Source: Actinomycetota bacterium (lineage in GTDB: Bacteria; Actinomycetota; Thermoleophilia; Solirubrobacterales; Thermoleophilaceae). Taken from it: a DNA stretch of 25,148 bases. Below, piece by piece: positions 14,082 through 22,405 of the stretch. Position 1 is the first letter of the stretch; every line of letters begins with the position of its first letter. The position numbers and the translations under genes are program-made. Location: assembly GCA_005885165.1 (NCBI GenBank), contig VAXR01000001.1, positions 1-25,148 on the forward strand, read 5' to 3'. A model generated the notes under the pieces. It searched no databases. It was not told where the DNA came from and saw nothing but the letters and a program-made list of their open reading frames with translations.

Positions 14082-15233
14082 TTGTCTCGCCGTCTCTCCA
14101 CAGCCCTCGCCGCAGCCCTGATCGCGGCTCTCGCGGCCGCCGCGCCCGCCGCGGCGCGCACCCATGGCTTCCCGCACATCGTCGTGCCGTCGAGCTCGAC
14201 GTACAAGGCGCAGCGCGCCCACTTCCTGGACCTCGCGGAGCACGGCATCTCGGCCGCCCGCAGGCACTTCTGGAACCCCGGCGAGCGCTGGTACAACGAC
14301 CGTCTGAGCGACGGCGACCGCTATCCGCTGGCAACCGTCTGGAGCCTCGCCGGCCTGTTCGAGACCCTCGACGCCGTCGAGATGGCGCAGCCGTCGCGCC
14401 ACAACCGGCAGGCGGTGCGCCAGTTCGCGGCCTACGCCGAGCGCTACTGGGACCGCGACCTCCAGCCTCACGGCGGCTACGCCCCCTATCCGGGGCCGCG
14501 CGGCTCGGGCTACCACGTCTGGTTCGACGACAACAGCTGGTGGGGCCACGCGTTCCTCGACGCCTACCGCGCCACGGGCAACCCGCGCTACCTGACCGAC
14601 GCCAAGCGCGCATCCGACTTCGTCGACGCCCGGGGCTGGAGCGGCGACGGCATGTGGTGGGAGACGCGGCACGAGAGCAAGTCGGAGGAGGCGCTAGGCG
14701 CCGCCACCGCACTCTCAGCCGAGATCTACGAGGAGACCGGGAACCGCGTCTACCTCGACCGCGCCCGCACGTACATCAATTGGGCGAACCATCACCTCTG
14801 GAACGGGAAGGTCTACGGCACCCCGCTCACCTACGCCAACGGGGCGTTCATCGGCGCGCATCTCGCGATCTGCATCCGCGCACACGACTCGCGCGCGTGC
14901 TCCAGGGCCAGGTACCTCGGGACGTGGGCGATGCGCTGGTGGGGCCGTGACCTCGACAAGGCGCCCCAGTTCGACACGATCCTCCTCCGCTACATGGTGC
15001 AGCTCGGCAACTACATGGGCAAGCCCAAGTTCTACGCGTGGGCGTACCACAACGCCGAGCGCGCGCTCCGGGGCGCTCCCTCGGGCCACGGCCTCTACCT
15101 CAACTTCTGGGACGGGAGCTCGCCGACGAGCCACCCCTCGACGGGCGTCTCGCACGCCGGGCAGATCCTCACTCACGGCGCGACCATAGAGTTGTTCGCA
15201 TGGCTCGCGGCCGTGAAACCCCCTCAAGGCTGA
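14082..15233 (+). CDS. secreted GH76-family glycosidase (alpha-1,6-mannanase-like)
   Basis: This 383-residue protein begins with a signal peptide: a basic MSRRLS, an Ala/Leu-rich core, and probable cleavage after AAAAPAAA, near residues 25-27. The rest is an (alpha/alpha) toroid in style, with repeated W and DxxRA helices. The key motif WFD149-D150-NSWWGHAFLDAY corresponds to the adjacent aspartates and 'DDNxWW' of GH76 endo-alpha-1,6-mannanases; GSPTS-type loops and a HAGQILTHGATIELF helix close the barrel. It would act outside the cell on alpha-mannan-like polymer, possibly its own surface glycan. The start is TTG at 14082; I saw no ATG or GTG in a better position. The next gene starts 34 bp before its stop. 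Other alpha/alpha-toroid glycosidases are possible, but the DD-N-WW motif favours GH76. Confidence 0.85.
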   Translation: MSRRLSTALAAALIAALAAAAPAAARTHGFPHIVVPSSSTYKAQRAHFLDLAEHGISAARRHFWNPGERWYNDRLSDGDRYPLATVWSLAGLFETLDAVEMAQPSRHNRQAVRQFAAYAERYWDRDLQPHGGYAPYPGPRGSGYHVWFDDNSWWGHAFLDAYRATGNPRYLTDAKRASDFVDARGWSGDGMWWETRHESKSEEALGAATALSAEIYEETGNRVYLDRARTYINWANHHLWNGKVYGTPLTYANGAFIGAHLAICIRAHDSRACSRARYLGTWAMRWWGRDLDKAPQFDTILLRYMVQLGNYMGKPKFYAWAYHNAERALRGAPSGHGLYLNFWDGSSPTSHPSTGVSHAGQILTHGATIELFAWLAAVKPPQG

Positions 15234-15637
15234 CCGGCCGCCGGGGCAACCTCCTCCTTGCCCTGGCGATAGTCGCCGTCTTCGCGGCCTCGATCATCAA
15301 CATCCCGGACACGATCCGGGAGAACCACTTCGTCAAGCGCGACCTCGCCGCGTACGACGCGTGGATTGGGGCGAACGGCGGGCCGACCCACTTCGGGCGC
15401 CCGTTCCCGGACGAGTTCGGCTCGGTCGAGACGCACCACCGCTTCGACGTGATGTGCTTCCCGCACTACAGCTTCGACAAGCACGCCGACTACAAGGTCT
15501 ATCTGCTCGTCAACTCGCATCGGCCGCGCGTCGCCGGCTCGCGGGTGGTGCGCGCCGTGCACGGGCCACTCCGGCCGAAGCCGACGGTGACCGGCCCGAA
15601 GTGCGGAAAGGGCCCGGCGCCGCCGCCGGGGAAGTAG
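15200..15637 (+). CDS. small single-span membrane protein, unassigned
   Basis: I place the start at ATG 15200, giving 145 residues. A basic N-terminus (MARGRETPSRLTGRRGN) is followed by one strong membrane segment (about 18-34), then a soluble, probably external domain with two cysteines (DVMCFPHYSF and TGPKCGKG) that could form a disulfide. The end is Pro/Lys/Gly-rich. I recognise no family. The 34-bp overlap with the GH76 gene suggests coupled translation and a shared extracytoplasmic role. The longer open frame back to 15038 is a shadow of the GH76 gene. The stop lies 7 bp from the end of the convergent mannosyltransferase gene. Confidence 0.65.
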   Translation: MARGRETPSRLTGRRGNLLLALAIVAVFAASIINIPDTIRENHFVKRDLAAYDAWIGANGGPTHFGRPFPDEFGSVETHHRFDVMCFPHYSFDKHADYKVYLLVNSHRPRVAGSRVVRAVHGPLRPKPTVTGPKCGKGPAPPPGK

Positions 15638-15644
15638 GCGCGGC

Positions 15645-16988
15645 CTACCCCGCCCCGAGGACGATGATCGGCCAGCGCTGCGCCACGAAGTAGGCGCCGA
15701 GCGCGAGCGACGCCACGCGCAGCCGCTTGTCGTTCGCGATCGCCGCAAACGCGAGCGGCCACAGCATGTACCACCCGAGCAGCCACGAGCTCGCCACCAC
15801 AAACGCGAGCAGCGACCACCCGGACGCCGCAATCCAGTCGTAGCCGCGCTTCCAGACCAGCCAGAGCAGCCACAGGATCGACCCGATCAGGACGAGGCGG
15901 AAGACGAGGCGGACGTCCGACGTCACGCCGCCGAGGCCCACGACGCGGCCAATCTGGGCCGGGATCGCGTCCGACGAGACGAGCCGCTGCTGGTGGCTCA
16001 GCACCCTGAACACGCCTAGCGCGTGGCTCTGGAAGCCGACCACCGCGACGATCCCCATCGCCACCAGGCCCCCCACCGCGCCGGCGATGGTGCGGAAGCG
16101 GTCGCGCGACGCGAGCACCATGAACGGGACCATCACCCCGATGGACGCCTTGATCGCCGCGCCGCACACGACCGCGGCGGTGGACGCCGCCTCCCGGCCG
16201 CGCAGGAACAGCGCCACCCCGACGAGCCCGAGGAGCAGCATCAGGATGTCGTTGTGGCCGCCGCCTACGCCGTACACGAGGAGGATGGGGTTGAGCCCGA
16301 AGAAGACGATCGCCGGGACGGGCGCCCGGCCGAGCCGCCGCGTGCAGTCCCAGACGAGCCAGACGCAGGCCAGGCTCGCCAGGCCCGTCACGCCCTTGAT
16401 GATCCACAGCCCCGCCGAGGTACTGAGCCACGCGAGCGGATAGCTCGCCACCGTGAACAGCGGCCCGTAGGCGCTCGCCACGCTCTTCCACCCCAGGAAC
16501 CGGTAGACGGGATCGTGCACGAACGCCCGCACGTGGATGCCGTAGGGGTTCACGTGGTGGACCACCCCGAGCCGGGCGTACTCGAGGTAGCTGAAGATGT
16601 CCTTCGAGAGCAGCGGCGGGGCGACGGTGAAGATGACGTGGAGGAGCACGACCGCCCCGATCGCCAGGCGCGCGGAGACCGCGTTGCCCGCCACAACGAC
16701 GAGCCCGTAGCTCAGGCTCATCGCGATCAGGACGAGCAGGAACTGGGCGCCGGTGATCGTGAAGCCGAGCGGCCGGAAGACGCCGTCGATCCATGCAGGG
16801 GGCACGGCGGGCACGGCGGGCACCTCGAAGGTGCGTCCGCCGGCGGCGCCCACGGCGATCACGAGGCCGGTCCCGATCAGCCCTGCGATGCCGAGCACGC
16901 CGCAGAAGCGGCGGGTGCGCTCCGACAGGCCGAGGAGCGGGCGGATCCGCATCCCGAACGGCCCAAGGCGCGCGGCTACCGCGCTCAC
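15645..16988 (-). CDS. GT-C membrane glycosyltransferase, MptB/GT87-like (polyprenyl-phosphate-mannose dependent)
   Basis: This 447-residue polytopic protein has about eleven to twelve hydrophobic helices. After the third or fourth helix it carries LLSKD120IFSYLEYARL, matching the '(S)xD(I/V)(Y/F)(S/R)Y' catalytic-Asp loop of MptA/MptB and GT87 alpha-mannosyltransferases. NPYG (137-140), AYGPLF (from about 173) and NPILLVYGVGGGHNDILMLL follow, all in the family's order. These enzymes take mannose from polyprenyl-phosphate-mannose on the outer face of the membrane. Alpha-1,6-mannan extension would suit the GH76 gene converging on it, but the sugar and linkage are inferred. The GTG start at 16988 overlaps the stop of the upstream gene as GTGA. 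It is the last gene of a five-gene operon, ending 7 bp from the small-membrane-protein gene. Confidence 0.82.
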   Translation of the reverse strand: MSAVAARLGPFGMRIRPLLGLSERTRRFCGVLGIAGLIGTGLVIAVGAAGGRTFEVPAVPAVPPAWIDGVFRPLGFTITGAQFLLVLIAMSLSYGLVVVAGNAVSARLAIGAVVLLHVIFTVAPPLLSKDIFSYLEYARLGVVHHVNPYGIHVRAFVHDPVYRFLGWKSVASAYGPLFTVASYPLAWLSTSAGLWIIKGVTGLASLACVWLVWDCTRRLGRAPVPAIVFFGLNPILLVYGVGGGHNDILMLLLGLVGVALFLRGREAASTAAVVCGAAIKASIGVMVPFMVLASRDRFRTIAGAVGGLVAMGIVAVVGFQSHALGVFRVLSHQQRLVSSDAIPAQIGRVVGLGGVTSDVRLVFRLVLIGSILWLLWLVWKRGYDWIAASGWSLLAFVVASSWLLGWYMLWPLAFAAIANDKRLRVASLALGAYFVAQRWPIIVLGAG

Positions 16989-18496
16989 CGCGGCTCCTGG
17001 AGGATGGTCGGGGAGTGGGCGGGCTCGAGCCTGACCTCCGACAGCGCCCCCACGGACAGGGTCCGGGGCCTGTCGGAGACGTAGCGCTCAAAGATGAAGC
17101 CGGGGCTCGACCCGCGCCCGGCGAAACGGAAGCCGCGCGGTATGACGCGGGCGTGGCGCACCGGGGCCGCGGTGAACGCGAGGGTGTCGATCTCGCTCAC
17201 GGTCACCCGCCCCCGCGAGACCTTGTGCGCGCCCCGCAGGTAGTAGGTGAGCGGGTTGGCGCCCGTGTCGGCGCCGAGCACCGCGCGCGGGCGCACGCCC
17301 GGCCCGAGGGCCTTGGCCGCGTCGCGCCAATCCGAGCGCTGGAGCTTCGGCGTCACATCGATGGCGATCGCCATCGTGACGAATGCCGCGCACAGAGCCG
17401 CCACCGCGGCCCATCCGAGGCGCGGCACCGCCACCGCGCCGCCGCCGGCGACGGCCAGCGGGATCCAGCTGGCGATCACGTTGCGCGGGAAGAAGAAGTC
17501 CTGCCCGAACACCTTGGCGGCGATCGGCACGCCGATCGTAAGGACTCCGATGGCGGCCGCCAGCCGCCACCCGGGGGATCGCCACGATCCGCGGGTCGCC
17601 AGCACCGCCGTCGCCAGGAGCGGAGCCAGCACGACAACCGTGAGCACGCTCGACGAGGACCCGTGGTAGCCGAACACGAACTGCTTCACGAGGTAGTCGA
17701 GGCGCGTTCCGAACGAGATGTTCGAGATCCAGACGTCGTGGCCCTGGTTCGCCTGATGCACGGCCAGCGGAACGAGCGCGCCGCAGACCGCCAGGATCGC
17801 GGCGGACGACGCAACCACGCGCCGGCGGAGCTCCGGAAGCAGCACGAACAGGGCGAGCGCCTCGGGCACGATCGTGAAGATCGCGAAGTAGTGCGTGAGC
17901 AGCGCGAGCACCGAGGCGACCGCCCACCACGTGACCATCCGCCCCTCGCGCCGCCGCACCGCGACCGCGAAGAACCCGAATCCCACCGCGCTCAGCAGGA
18001 TCAGGAGGACGTACGCGCGGGCCTCCTGCGAGTACCAGACCATCGCCGGGCTCGCCGCGACGAGCGCGGCGGCGGCGATCCCGGCGGCGCGCGAGACGAG
18101 CGTGCGCCCCGCCCACCACACGACCGGGATCGTGGCCGTGCCGAAGACCGCCGACAGCGAGCGGATCCCGACCTCGGAATGGCCGAACACGCGCGTCCAG
18201 AGCCAGGCCAGGATGTAGTAGAGCGGCGGCGTGGCCTCGCTCGAGTGCACCTGTCCGAGCGTGCTCCACAGGCTCGGCCGCAGTACCCGGCCGACCGTGA
18301 CCGCCTCGTCCGCCCAGAAGCTCTGGAGCCCGAGCGTGGAGAAGCGAAGGGCGATCCCGCCCGCGACGATCGCCCCGAGCGCCCAGAGCTCCGGGTGCGT
18401 CCGGAGCGACCGCGCTAGAGCGCCCGCCCCCGAGGTGCGCCCGGGAGCGCGCTCAGCGCGGCCCGATGCGGGTCGCGATGTCGTAGTCGTAGACAT
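16985..18496 (-). CDS. GT39-family (PMT/ArnT-like) membrane glycosyltransferase
   Basis: The 503-residue protein starts with a Thr/Ser/Arg-rich cytosolic tail of about 35 residues, then the first helix and the external loop FW61-A-D63-E64-AVTVG. This is the 'W.DEA' catalytic-Asp signature of GT39 and related GT-C enzymes. EATPPLYYILAWLWTRVFG and GIRSLSAVFGT follow, along with WYSQEARAYVLL, all standard for this family, and then multiple helices and a soluble C-terminal domain of about 130 residues. It would transfer a sugar from a polyprenyl-phosphate donor on the outer face. The ATG at 18496 lies 44 bp inside the upstream gene and no later start precedes the first helix, so the overlap seems real and suggests coupling. 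Confidence 0.9.
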   Translation of the reverse strand: MSTTTTSRPASGRAERAPGRTSGAGALARSLRTHPELWALGAIVAGGIALRFSTLGLQSFWADEAVTVGRVLRPSLWSTLGQVHSSEATPPLYYILAWLWTRVFGHSEVGIRSLSAVFGTATIPVVWWAGRTLVSRAAGIAAAALVAASPAMVWYSQEARAYVLLILLSAVGFGFFAVAVRRREGRMVTWWAVASVLALLTHYFAIFTIVPEALALFVLLPELRRRVVASSAAILAVCGALVPLAVHQANQGHDVWISNISFGTRLDYLVKQFVFGYHGSSSSVLTVVVLAPLLATAVLATRGSWRSPGWRLAAAIGVLTIGVPIAAKVFGQDFFFPRNVIASWIPLAVAGGGAVAVPRLGWAAVAALCAAFVTMAIAIDVTPKLQRSDWRDAAKALGPGVRPRAVLGADTGANPLTYYLRGAHKVSRGRVTVSEIDTLAFTAAPVRHARVIPRGFRFAGRGSSPGFIFERYVSDRPRTLSVGALSEVRLEPAHSPTILQEPR

Positions 18497-20123
18497 AGAG
18501 CTTTAGGTCGCTCCGGAGTCCGCTGAACCGGTAGGTCCGCACGGGGCGGCCGAAGCTCTTGGCGGATCGCGGGAGCCTGTCGCCCGACGAGAGGAAGAAG
18601 CTCCTTCGAGCCCGGTTGGGCTCGTACCACGAGGAGAGGTGATTGTAGAAGGACGGGCAGAGCCGTTTGAGGTGCTCTCCGCAGCGATCCACGGGGTACG
18701 CGCGGAACCGGTCCTTCGCGAACCAAGAGAGCCCGAGCGCGTACCAGTAGCCGGCGTAGCCCCGCTTCATCCCCTCGCGGCCGGCGATCGCGCTAACGCG
18801 GTTGGCGAGCGTCGGGCTCGGTGCGCCGGTCTCAAGCTCCGCACAGCAGGCCTGCGAGATCCCGACCTTGGCGATCACGATCGTGCTGGCCAGCGCGATG
18901 GCGGTGACGCCCGCTGCCGCGGCCCCATAGAGCGGGACACGCGCGCGGGTCAGCGCCAGTGGGGCCAGCGCGGCGCCGCAGTACACGGCGCCCACGAAGT
19001 AGCGCAGCGCCTCGAACTGCGGCTCGAGCGTCGCGTAGCCGTTGACCAGGTACGCGGCCAGGAGCAGCAGCGTCCCGCTGGTCCAGAAGACGACCCACGG
19101 CAACCGTCCGGGCGGGTAGCGATCCGGGGTGCGGATCGCGACGACCGTCCGCAGCACGACCGCGACCGCCGCGGCGACGGCCGCGATCGCGGCGATCAGG
19201 CACAGCACCCGCAGGGCGGCCGCGGGCTGGAAGCCGGGGCGCGTCGCCTTGACGTCGCCGAGCCCGAGGAAGATCCGCCACAGGACCTTGAGGTTGCCCT
19301 CGACCTTCGACGGGTTGAGGATGCTCGGGCCGCCGGTCTTGTTGCCGGAGTGGACGTGGAGGCCGTGCATGATCACCGTGGTCGCGGCAGCGATGGCGGC
19401 GGCGCCGAGCGAGACGGCGATCGCCCGAGCGGCCGCCAGGCGACTGGCGGCCGCCGGGCTCGAGAGCCACACCGCCACGCCCGCCAGTCCGAGCGGGACG
19501 ACGCCGCACGCGAACAGCAGGTAGTCCGAGGCTGCGTTGGTGCCGGCCACCAGCGCGACCAGCGCGGCCACCAGCACGCCGCGCCGCGCGCGAGGCGCCG
19601 CCGGCTGGCCCGGCACGAGCGTGGTGGCGTACACGCCGAGCATCGCCATGGCGAGCCACGTGGGCGAGTGCGAGACGAGGTTCGACGACCAGTACAGGGC
19701 CACCGGGCTCAGGCACAGCATCGGGACCGTGGCGACCAGGGCCGCGTGACGGCCGGCCACCCGGAACACGCCCCAGCACACGAGCCCCGCGGTTGCGAGG
19801 ACGACGGCGTAGGGCACGACGATCCAGAGCTCGCGGTGGAAGGAGAGGCCGCGGATGGCGAGGCCGAACCAGAGCGACGTGAACCAGGCCAGGTTCCCGA
19901 GCGTCGCGTGATCGTGACCGAAGCCGTGAAGCGTGCCGGAGATCACCGGGCCCGCCGCGGCGTCGGCGTTCGTGTAGGTGGTGCGCGCGAAGTCGCCGAG
20001 GTTCGCGGCCACCTCGCCCCAGTACACGGCGCAGAGCACGAGCGCCGGGGCGATCAGCAGCACGAACGGCCCGCGCGCGCGGTCCAGGGCTCCTCGCACG
20101 CGCCGTGATGATGTCACGGCCAC
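18453..20123 (-). CDS. large polytopic membrane protein, GT-C-like, unassigned
   Basis: The product is 556 residues with about eleven hydrophobic segments (20-430) and a soluble C-terminal region of about 120 residues, rich in Tyr, Arg and Ser. That region contains several cysteines (SQACCAELET, DRCGEHLKRLC), which may form disulfides outside the cell. After the first helix comes FARTTYTNADAAAG, an acidic loop in the place where GT-C enzymes keep their catalytic Asp, and HGFGHDHATLGN follows. Overall architecture and its place in a run of glycosyltransferases suggest a GT-C-like enzyme, but no family motif is certain. The start is GTG 20123, 12 bp after the beta-propeller gene; GTG 20117 is an alternative. 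The 3' end overlaps the GT39 gene by 44 bp. Confidence 0.75.
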   Translation of the reverse strand: MAVTSSRRVRGALDRARGPFVLLIAPALVLCAVYWGEVAANLGDFARTTYTNADAAAGPVISGTLHGFGHDHATLGNLAWFTSLWFGLAIRGLSFHRELWIVVPYAVVLATAGLVCWGVFRVAGRHAALVATVPMLCLSPVALYWSSNLVSHSPTWLAMAMLGVYATTLVPGQPAAPRARRGVLVAALVALVAGTNAASDYLLFACGVVPLGLAGVAVWLSSPAAASRLAAARAIAVSLGAAAIAAATTVIMHGLHVHSGNKTGGPSILNPSKVEGNLKVLWRIFLGLGDVKATRPGFQPAAALRVLCLIAAIAAVAAAVAVVLRTVVAIRTPDRYPPGRLPWVVFWTSGTLLLLAAYLVNGYATLEPQFEALRYFVGAVYCGAALAPLALTRARVPLYGAAAAGVTAIALASTIVIAKVGISQACCAELETGAPSPTLANRVSAIAGREGMKRGYAGYWYALGLSWFAKDRFRAYPVDRCGEHLKRLCPSFYNHLSSWYEPNRARRSFFLSSGDRLPRSAKSFGRPVRTYRFSGLRSDLKLYVYDYDIATRIGPR

Positions 20124-20135
20124 TGGCTGCGGCGG

Positions 20136-21449
20136 TCAGAAGTACTTCTGAAACGCGACGTTGGTCTTCGACTTCGGCTTCTGCTTCGTCGTCTGAGGGT
20201 CGAAGGCGAACTCCCTCCCGAAGCCGGTCAGGTAGAGCCTCTTCCCGTCCGAGATGGCCGGATTGAAGATCCCCGCGTTGAAGGACCAGACCTGCTTGCC
20301 GGTCTGTACGTCGAGCGCCGTGGTGGTCTTCGTATCGAGGTCGGCGAAGTAGACCACGCGCCCGATCAGGGTCGGGGCACCCGAGATGCGGCCCGGGGCG
20401 GAGTACGCCCACAGCACGTTCCCCGATCGCGCGTCGAACGCGTAGAACGTGCGGTCGTAACCGCCGATGAAGACGGTCGGCGTGCCGTTCGGGCCGGGGC
20501 CGACGGCCGCCGAGGAGTAGACGTAGGCGCCGGTGCCGTGGCGCCAGGCGAGCTGGCCGTCACGGGCCGTGAACGAGTAGACGAAGCCGTCCGTGTTGCC
20601 GAGGAACACGCGGTCGTGGTCAATGGCCGGCGTCGAGTAGAACTCGCCCGACTGCTGGAAGGCGCGGCCGTTCGTGCCCGTACTCCACACGCGCGACCCG
20701 TCGCTCGCGCGAAGCGCGGTGACGTTCCCGCTGTAGTCCCCGAAGTAGAGGTTCCCCTTGTTGTAGGCGAGGCCGCCCTTCACGGAACCGCCGGCGTGGT
20801 AGGTCCACACCGTGCTGCCGTCGCCCGCGCGCAGGGCGTAGACGGTGCCGTCCTGCGAGCCGAAGTAGACCACGTTGTCGATCACGATCGGCGACGACTC
20901 CGACGGCGCCGACAGCCCCCGCCCCCACAGGCGCTTGCCGTCCTTCGCCCGCAGCGCCGTCACGTTGCTCGACATCGTCACCACGAACAGCCGCCCGTGG
21001 TCCCAGGCGGGGGTCGACGCGTTCAACGAGCCGACCTTCTCCCTCCACAGCTCCTTACCGTCCTTGGCCCTGATGGCGAACACCGTCCCGTCGTTAGGCG
21101 AGAAGTAGAGGACCCCGTCGATGAGGATCGGCTGCACCTCGATCAGGGGACCGGCCTGGTACTCCCAGATCTGCTTGAAGGGCGGGCCGATGTTCGCGTT
21201 GAGGTACCGCGTGCGCTGCTTCGTGTAGCCGTAGATCGGCCACTTGAAGGTGTCGCCGACGGCCTTCGGCTTCTTCGGCGGACCCGACGCCGTGAACTCG
21301 GCGTTCGGATGGGAGACGTTGCCGGGCTTCTGGAAGAAGGCGAAGTACGCGCCCACGGCGACGCCCGCGCCGAGCACGATGGCTGCGAGCGCGAACCGGG
21401 GCCAGCGTCGCCGCCTCCGGCGGGAGCTGTCCAGGAACACGGAGCGCAT
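20136..21449 (-). CDS. membrane-anchored PQQ-type beta-propeller repeat protein
   Basis: The 437-residue protein has a strongly basic N-terminus (SSRRRRRRWPRF) and one membrane anchor (about 17-37), then an external propeller. At least six to seven repeats carry the PQQ_2 pattern, each with 'G.VYF.. DGTV.ALRA.DG...W': FSPNDGTVFAIRAKDGKELW, FGSQDGTVYALRAGDGSTVW and FGDYSGNVTALRASDGSRVW are three of them. This resembles BamB and PQQ-dependent dehydrogenase propellers, but no dehydrogenase active-site features were seen, so a scaffold or binding role is likely. It lies 12 bp behind the GT2 gene and 12 bp before the next membrane-protein gene, clearly inside the glycosyltransferase operon. It may hold a glycan-assembly complex together outside the membrane; this is inference. 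Confidence 0.9.
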   Translation of the reverse strand: MRSVFLDSSRRRRRRWPRFALAAIVLGAGVAVGAYFAFFQKPGNVSHPNAEFTASGPPKKPKAVGDTFKWPIYGYTKQRTRYLNANIGPPFKQIWEYQAGPLIEVQPILIDGVLYFSPNDGTVFAIRAKDGKELWREKVGSLNASTPAWDHGRLFVVTMSSNVTALRAKDGKRLWGRGLSAPSESSPIVIDNVVYFGSQDGTVYALRAGDGSTVWTYHAGGSVKGGLAYNKGNLYFGDYSGNVTALRASDGSRVWSTGTNGRAFQQSGEFYSTPAIDHDRVFLGNTDGFVYSFTARDGQLAWRHGTGAYVYSSAAVGPGPNGTPTVFIGGYDRTFYAFDARSGNVLWAYSAPGRISGAPTLIGRVVYFADLDTKTTTALDVQTGKQVWSFNAGIFNPAISDGKRLYLTGFGREFAFDPQTTKQKPKSKTNVAFQKYF

Positions 21450-21461
21450 ACTAGAAACCGG

Positions 21462-22397
21462 TCATGAAGCTCCCGCGAGGGCCCGGTTGTAGCGCTCCGC
21501 CGCCTCCCTGACGCCCTCTCCCCGCCCGGGCGATAGCGCCTGGCGCGCGTGCAGCAGGTAGCGCCCGGCGTGGTGGCCGGGCACGACGACCGCCCCGGCG
21601 GCGCGCACCAGGTAGGCCCAGGCCGTGAGGACGCGCACGGCGAGGGCGGCGGCGGAGGAGTGGTGCTTGCGCATGTAGAGGTCGCGGTTGCGGTGGAACT
21701 CGACGATCCGCCGCTCCGCCGCCTCGCGGTCGCTGGCGAGCTGCTCGTGGTGGATCGCGCGCGCGGCGGGGACGAGCAGCGTCTGCCAGCCGGCGTCGCC
21801 GAGACGCTTGCAGAAGTCCGTCTCGTCCGAATAGACGAAGAACGCGGGGTCGAGGAACCCAACCTCCTCCGCGGCGGCGCGCCGGACGAGCATCGCGCTC
21901 GACTGCGCCCAGCCGACCACGCCCCCGTGCTGGACGGTCAGCCACCTGTGCAGGAAGAGCGCGCCGATCAGCGCCGTGGTCACGCCCGGGAGGCGCCAGG
22001 CGCAGGGCTGCGGCCGCCCGTCGGGGTCGAGCAGCTGGGATGCGGCGGCGCCGGCGCGCGGGTTCTCCTCCAGCGCCGCGACCAGCGCGGCGGGGGCGCC
22101 GGGAAGGAGCTCCGCGTCCTCGTTGAGGAGCAGGCAGTACTCGCCGCGGGCCTCGCGCAACAGCGTCGAGTCGTTCTCCGCCTTGCCCGTGCGGCGGTCG
22201 AGGGCGATCAGGCGGAGGGAGTCGCCGCGCGAGCGCGCGATCTCCGCGGAGCCGTCATCCGACGCGTTGTCCAGCACCAGGACCTCCCGGTCGCGCTCCG
22301 GCGGGTGCGTCGCGTCGATGGCGTCGAGGCAGCGCGCCAGGAGCTCGCCGCCGTTCGTGTTCACGACGCAGTACGAGATGAGCACATCCGCCATCAT
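21462..22397 (-). CDS. GT2-family glycosyltransferase (rhamnosyltransferase WbbL-like)
   Basis: This 311-residue cytosolic or membrane-associated GT-A enzyme begins SYCVVNTNGGELLARCLDAI. It has VLDNASDDGS (41-50) for nucleotide binding, LLNEDAEL (90-97) at the DxD-equivalent site (N92-E93-D94), and the late FVYSDETDFCKRLGDAGW (from about 187), holding the 'E(T/D)D(F/L)..R....G' base motif. This order is that of WbbL-like enzymes, which often add rhamnose to lipid carriers; the sugar here is not determined. The start is ATG 22397 or the adjacent ATG 22394; GTG 22385 is also possible. It is the first gene of the five-gene minus-strand operon. Its start codon lies only 8 bases from that of the divergent GT4 gene, so their promoters must lie inside each other's coding regions or further off. 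Confidence 0.92.
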   Translation of the reverse strand: MMADVLISYCVVNTNGGELLARCLDAIDATHPPERDREVLVLDNASDDGSAEIARSRGDSLRLIALDRRTGKAENDSTLLREARGEYCLLLNEDAELLPGAPAALVAALEENPRAGAAASQLLDPDGRPQPCAWRLPGVTTALIGALFLHRWLTVQHGGVVGWAQSSAMLVRRAAAEEVGFLDPAFFVYSDETDFCKRLGDAGWQTLLVPAARAIHHEQLASDREAAERRIVEFHRNRDLYMRKHHSSAAALAVRVLTAWAYLVRAAGAVVVPGHHAGRYLLHARQALSPGRGEGVREAAERYNRALAGAS

Positions 22398-22405
22398 CGC
22401 CCCCG

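Noticed and set aside
16023..18418. Two long plus-strand open frames (16023-17084 and 16793-18418) over the GT-C genes
   Set aside because: Hydrophilic, Arg/Asp/His-rich antisense shadows of membrane-protein genes; no start signals or motifs.
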